Below, in pieces: positions 13,502 to 17,294 of a DNA stretch of 17,294 nucleotides; the stretch's first letter is position 1, and each line of letters starts with the position of its first letter. Source of the stretch: Thermococcus sp. (GTDB taxonomy: Archaea; Methanobacteriota_B; Thermococci; Thermococcales; Thermococcaceae); contig JALTMZ010000116.1 of assembly GCA_027001105.1 (NCBI GenBank), positions 1 to 17,294 on the forward strand, in the 5' to 3' direction. The notes under the pieces are model-generated. The model saw only the letters and a list, made by a program, of their open reading frames with translations. It was not told the DNA's origin and made no database searches. The position numbers and the translations under genes are program-made.

Positions 13502-15238
13502 ATGTTCAAGTTTGAGATAAAAGCGAGAGATGCTGCTGGCAGGATTGGAAGGCTTGAAGTTAATGGAAAGAAAATTGAAACTCCAGCCATAATGCCCGTG
13601 GTCAATCCAAAACAGCTCATAATAACCCCAAAAGAACTGAAAGAGATGGGATTCAACATAATAATCACAAACTCGTACATCATTTACAAGGATGAAGAGC
13701 TGAGACAAAAAGCTCTTGAAATGGGAGTTCACAAGCTTTTGGACTACGACGGCATAATTGAAGTTGATTCCGGCTCATTCCAGCTCATGCGCTATGGAGG
13801 GGTTGAAGTCACGAACAGAGAGATCATTGAATTTCAGCATAAAATCGGTGTGGATATTGGGACCTTTCTTGACATTCCCACAGTTCCAGACGCTTCAAGG
13901 GAGAAAGCCGAAGAAGACCTGAGGACAACCTTAGAGAGAGCTAAGGAAGCTGAAGAGATAAAGCAGATTCCCATGAATGCAACAGTTCAAGGCTCAACGT
14001 ATCTCGACTTGAGAACTTACGCCGCAAAAAAGCTCAGCGAGATGAACTTTGAGGTTCACCCAATCGGAGCGGTTGTTCCTTTGATGGAGTCCTACCGTTA
14101 CAGAAACTTAGTTGACGTTGTTGTCGCTTCAAAGCTCGGCTTAAGACCTGACAGGCCCGTTCATCTCTTCGGCGCTGGACATCCGATGATATTTGCATTG
14201 GCTGTTGCTATGGGAATTGACCTCTTTGATTCAGCAAGCTACGCCCTATATGCAAAAGATGACCGCTACTTAACTCCTGAAGGGACTAAGCATCTAAGTG
14301 AGCTCGAATACTTCCCATGCTCCTGTCCAGTCTGCTCCCGCTATACGCCTCAAGAGCTTAAGGAAATGCCAAAAGAGGAAAGGGTTAAGATGCTTGCATT
14401 TCACAATCTCTGGGTGATTAGAGAGGAGCTGAACAGAGTAAAGCAGGCAATAAAGGAGGGAGAACTTTGGAGATTAGTTGATGAGCGCTCGAGGTCTCAT
14501 CCAAAGCTTTTCTCTGCGTACAAGAGGCTGCTTGAATACAAAGATTACCTTGAAGAAAATGAGCCAATAACAAAAAGCTCGGCTTTCTTTAAAGTAAGCG
14601 AAGAAATAATGGGAACACCCATAGTTTGGAGAGCTAAGCAGAGGGCTGAAAGGGTTAAGCAGAAGTTCCCTGAAACTATAAGCCATCCAATCTTTGGTGA
14701 GATTCCAAAGTATTTGAGCTTGAGCTATCCTTTTGCTCAGAGCGAGGGAGAAGAGGAATTCACAATTGAGAAACCAAAGAAAAATGAGGCAAGGCTCTAC
14801 ATCCAAGCCGTGGCAGAATACCAATTTGGCGAAGGAGCTGCTGAAGCTTTCAAAGATGCATTTGTTGAGCTGTCAAGGAAGACAGGAATGCCAAGACAGA
14901 TAAAAGCTAAGGGCAAGCATTTGGCAACATTTAGAGCTGAAGATGGACTGTTGACACTTGGAATTGAAGGAGCAAAGAGGCTTCACAAGATTCTGCCCTA
15001 TCCAAGGATGAGAGTCGTTGTCAATGAGGATGCAGAACCTTTCGCGAGGAAAGGAAAGAACGTCTTTGCGAAGTTCGTGATTGATGCGGATGAGAACATA
15101 AGACCATATGATGAGGTTTTGGTTGTCAACAAAAACGATGAGCTTTTAGCCACTGGACAGACTCTGCTCAGTGGAAAAGAGCTTAAGATATTCCAGCAAG
15201 GGTTGGCTGTGAAGGTGAGGAGGGGAATTGAAAAATAA
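13502..15238 (+). CDS. tgtA: Archaeosine tRNA-guanine transglycosylase (ArcTGT)
   Basis: A 578-residue full-length archaeal TGT. It exchanges guanine-15 in the D-arm of tRNA for preQ0, the first tRNA-bound step to archaeosine. The catalytic barrel holds Asp89 in VDSGSFQLMRYGG and Asp243 in LFDSASYALY, which correspond by a six-residue offset to D95 and D249 of the Pyrococcus horikoshii enzyme. The zinc ligands are Cys273, Cys275, Cys278 and His301 (PCSCPVC and FHNLW). The archaeal C-terminal domains follow, ending in a PUA domain (about 500-578: RMRVVVNEDAEPFARKG, then FAKFVIDADENIRPYDEV). The gene has its own promoter. Its stop codon abuts the nurA stop with no gap. No split or truncation. 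Confidence 0.97.
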   Translation: MFKFEIKARDAAGRIGRLEVNGKKIETPAIMPVVNPKQLIITPKELKEMGFNIIITNSYIIYKDEELRQKALEMGVHKLLDYDGIIEVDSGSFQLMRYGGVEVTNREIIEFQHKIGVDIGTFLDIPTVPDASREKAEEDLRTTLERAKEAEEIKQIPMNATVQGSTYLDLRTYAAKKLSEMNFEVHPIGAVVPLMESYRYRNLVDVVVASKLGLRPDRPVHLFGAGHPMIFALAVAMGIDLFDSASYALYAKDDRYLTPEGTKHLSELEYFPCSCPVCSRYTPQELKEMPKEERVKMLAFHNLWVIREELNRVKQAIKEGELWRLVDERSRSHPKLFSAYKRLLEYKDYLEENEPITKSSAFFKVSEEIMGTPIVWRAKQRAERVKQKFPETISHPIFGEIPKYLSLSYPFAQSEGEEEFTIEKPKKNEARLYIQAVAEYQFGEGAAEAFKDAFVELSRKTGMPRQIKAKGKHLATFRAEDGLLTLGIEGAKRLHKILPYPRMRVVVNEDAEPFARKGKNVFAKFVIDADENIRPYDEVLVVNKNDELLATGQTLLSGKELKIFQQGLAVKVRRGIEK

Positions 15239-16561
15239 TTACTCTAAAGGCGACCTTCCATATTTTATGAAAACTCTCAGCTCTTTGTTTTTTCTCTTTA
15301 AGTAGTTCATGAGTGCCTCAAGCTCCGCCTTAAAAGCCTTCTGCTCAATCTTTACTCCTTCATGCGCCCTCTGAAGAGGTCTTATATACCCGCTGCTCTC
15401 ATGCCAGAGAAGCTTTCCTATGAGTTCATCGTTGATTGTGCGGTTAGATTGAAGCAGATATATAACTCCACCTTTCATCGTTCTGATATATGCTGACGGG
15501 ACTCCTTTTTCTATGAACTCCTGAACAGTTGGGAAGTATTTTCTTAAAACCCTTGGCAGACGATGAGCTATTCTCTTTCTCTCCTCGGTTTTCTCCGGGT
15601 CGTAAATTACGTAATAACCTGGAAGTTCTTCTCCATAAACCTTGAGCAGATAAGCGTCAAGGAATGGAACATCAACAGCACTGATGCCAAACTTTGAAGT
15701 AATTTTTCTGTTGTAAAAGCTCTTTGCTATGTATATAAGCTCCTTCTGGAGAAGCTTTTCGAGGGAGTAGAGATATTCAAGATAGCCCAAAACGACGTGG
15801 ATGGTGTTCTTGGCATCTTCAAGAGTTAGAGTTTTTGGCTCAGTATACTCTTCCAGCCTCTCCGCAATTTTTATGATTTCGTCTTGAGGTGTGTTGGTTC
15901 TTAGAGCATCTCTCAACCTCTTTAATGCCCCATCATAGTTGACAACTTCTTTGCCTTCCATTGCTCTGTAAAATTCCGAATAATCCTCTATGACATCATC
16001 TGCTAATATAACTCCTCTGTAAAGCTCTCTTTTTTCCTTTAAGCGCCTGGATAAATCATGATAATGATAATCGAGCCTATCAATGAAGTCCTTAATAAGG
16101 TCTTCGAGCATCTTATCCCCTAATGTCTCCATTACAGTAGTTATTCCCCTCACGCTCTCCGGATAAACTGGAGGTCTTGTTAAAGAACCTGTAAGGGTTC
16201 CATCCATTAAAATCATGTGCTCTTCAGTCCCAACCAGAGCACCAAGCTTGTTCTCAAGAGTTTCCATCTGCAACCTAATTATCTGGTCGGATATTCCATG
16301 ATTGTAAATCATGGCATTGGTGTAAACCAGACGTGCGCTTTTGCCATTACCAAAGGCAAAGGATGCAACGGTGTAGATTATCGTCCCGCTTAGCCTTGCC
16401 TTACCCTGACTGCCATCAACAGCATAAACTTTGCTCTCCTTCTTTTCTGGCAGAGGTTTCCACTCAATTTTCCCACTTAAAACATTTTCAGCCTCTCTAA
16501 GCTCACTGATGAGCATGTTGAGAATTTTATCCGCCTGATCCTTCGAAATTAGGCGATACAT
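15239..16561 (-). CDS. nurA: NurA 5'-3' nuclease
   Basis: A 440-residue NurA, the nuclease that forms a complex with the HerA hexameric translocase and works with Mre11-Rad50 in end resection during homologous recombination. The RNase H-like active site is visible: Asp49 in YAVDGSQG and Asp120 in ILMDGTLTG, with further candidate acidic residues near [11 protein letters not shown]. The C-terminal segment has [13 protein letters not shown] and IRPLQRAHE, which are typical of Pyrococcus NurA. The length fits the family. The ATG directly abuts the rad50 TGA, and its GAGGTGA ribosome-binding site lies inside the last codons of rad50, so translation is coupled. In Thermococcales the usual order is herA, mre11, rad50, nurA; the first two would lie beyond the right edge. 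Confidence 0.95.
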   Translation of the reverse strand: MYRLISKDQADKILNMLISELREAENVLSGKIEWKPLPEKKESKVYAVDGSQGKARLSGTIIYTVASFAFGNGKSARLVYTNAMIYNHGISDQIIRLQMETLENKLGALVGTEEHMILMDGTLTGSLTRPPVYPESVRGITTVMETLGDKMLEDLIKDFIDRLDYHYHDLSRRLKEKRELYRGVILADDVIEDYSEFYRAMEGKEVVNYDGALKRLRDALRTNTPQDEIIKIAERLEEYTEPKTLTLEDAKNTIHVVLGYLEYLYSLEKLLQKELIYIAKSFYNRKITSKFGISAVDVPFLDAYLLKVYGEELPGYYVIYDPEKTEERKRIAHRLPRVLRKYFPTVQEFIEKGVPSAYIRTMKGGVIYLLQSNRTINDELIGKLLWHESSGYIRPLQRAHEGVKIEQKAFKAELEALMNYLKRKNKELRVFIKYGRSPLE

Positions 16562-17294
16562 TCAGCTCACCTCAACCTCTTCCACTCTTGAAACTCCATT
16601 CTCAAGTCTAACCCTAATGACCCTGTCTGCAGCATCTTTCAGCTCCTCATCGTGAGAAACTATGATCACCTGCGGGATTTTTCTAAGGTAGCGCTCCATT
16701 ATATCAACAAGCCTCCTCCTTCTCTCGTCATCAAGGTAGGGTGTTGGCTCGTCCATTATAAGTAGGGAGATTTCTCCAGCCAGATACAAAGACAGAGCCA
16801 GTCTAAATGCCAGTCCAAGGGCTATCCTTTCACCACCACTTAAGAATGACAGATCTCTTTCTTTTCCATCGTAAATAACGCCAAGAACAACCTTATTCTC
16901 CTTAGCCTTCACAGTTATCCCCGAATACTTCTCCTCTGTCAGCTCCTCAAAGATTTCACTTGCATATTCCCCAACTTTTGCCAAAGCGTCTTCCTTGAGA
17001 ATATTCTTGAACATTCTGACTTTTTCTCTCAGCTTTTGAACTCTCTCACGGGCTTTCTTTAAGTCTTCAAGCTCCTTTCTCTTAATTTTAACGTTTTCCT
17101 TTTCATTCTTTAAGTTCTCTAAGTTTTTAATCAGCTCCTCTTTCCTCTTTTCAAGATTTTCGAGCTCAGTTTCTGCCTTTACAAGTGCCTCTCTCTTTCC
17201 AATGTACTCTTTTCTAACTCTTTCATGTTCATCTTTGCTGTAATCCTTCTCAAGTTTCTCTAACCTTTCCTTTATCTCAGAAAGAGCTTTTTCT
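16562..17294 (-). CDS. rad50: DNA repair ATPase Rad50, C-terminal part (5' end outside window)
   Basis: The last 244 codons of Rad50, the SMC-like ATPase that pairs with Mre11 at double-strand breaks. From the right edge to about 17020 the frame encodes a coiled coil rich in Lys, Glu and Leu (such as [18 protein letters not shown] and [18 protein letters not shown]). From there to 16562 lies the C-terminal ATPase lobe: the ABC signature [13 protein letters not shown], Walker [17 protein letters not shown] with catalytic Glu, and the switch His in VSHDEE. A Met at 17014 is in the middle of the protein and is not a start; the frame stays open to the edge. The zinc-hook CxxC and Walker A lie outside the window. 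The stop overlaps the nurA ribosome-binding region. Confidence 0.96.
   Translation of the reverse strand, partial: EKALSEIKERLEKLEKDYSKDEHERVRKEYIGKREALVKAETELENLEKRKEELIKNLENLKNEKENVKIKRKELEDLKKARERVQKLREKVRMFKNILKEDALAKVGEYASEIFEELTEEKYSGITVKAKENKVVLGVIYDGKERDLSFLSGGERIALGLAFRLALSLYLAGEISLLIMDEPTPYLDDERRRRLVDIMERYLRKIPQVIIVSHDEELKDAADRVIRVRLENGVSRVEEVEVS

Overview
The window looks like chromosomal core DNA of a hyperthermophilic euryarchaeon of the order Thermococcales, from a fairly AT-rich Thermococcus-like genome. The evidence is the gene content and protein-level resemblance: a GAN/RecJ-like nuclease, KEOPS Pcc1, S3Ae, archaeal LonB, archaeosine TGT, Rad50-NurA and a DUF2666 protein. 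Archaeal signals agree, with GGAGGTGA-type ribosome-binding sites, TATA boxes of TTTTAAA/TTTATAA type and very short leaders. I see no phage, IS element, CRISPR array, tRNA or rRNA.

Layout. Bases 1-2244 (+) hold an informational operon: a GAN nuclease cut by the left edge, Pcc1 overlapping it, and S3Ae. Bases 2329-3375 (+) hold a THUMP-SPOUT RNA methyltransferase with its own promoter. A minus-strand block (4160 back to 3435, 4701 back to 4252, 5627 back to 4923) carries a DUF92 membrane protein, an Lrp/AsnC regulator and an ArsR-MazG pair. A divergent promoter with two palindromes separates arsR from a membrane-anchored ClpP-fold (SDH family) protease at 5783-6622 (+). That protease runs stop-to-stop into a minus-strand group of a JAMM metalloprotease, an unknown 202-aa protein and RidA. 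A DUF2666 protein (minus) faces lonB (plus) across a divergent promoter. A small protein that I read as a single TBP-like domain overlaps the end of lonB. A membrane glycosyltransferase, a PiT transporter and tgtA follow on the plus strand. nurA and the 3' part of rad50 close the window on the minus strand.

The main finding missed by an ORF view is a pair of C/D box guide RNAs on the minus strand. One is at about 3374-3428, with perfect C, D', C' and D boxes and two 12-nt guides. The other is at about 8088-8150, with perfect C and D boxes, one mismatch in each internal box and two 12-nt guides. Each starts 8-10 nt after the stop codon of the gene upstream, which suggests they are processed from mRNA 3' ends.

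Functional themes are RNA modification (Pcc1, THUMP-SPOUT, TgtA and the two methylation guides), DNA replication and repair (GAN, Rad50, NurA), and membrane or cytosolic proteolysis (SDH protease, JAMM, LonB). Several start codons were moved from the longest possible reading frame to the codon with a ribosome-binding site or promoter in the right place. The longest stretch without a gene is 221 bp (4702-4922), so no gap exceeds 300 bp.
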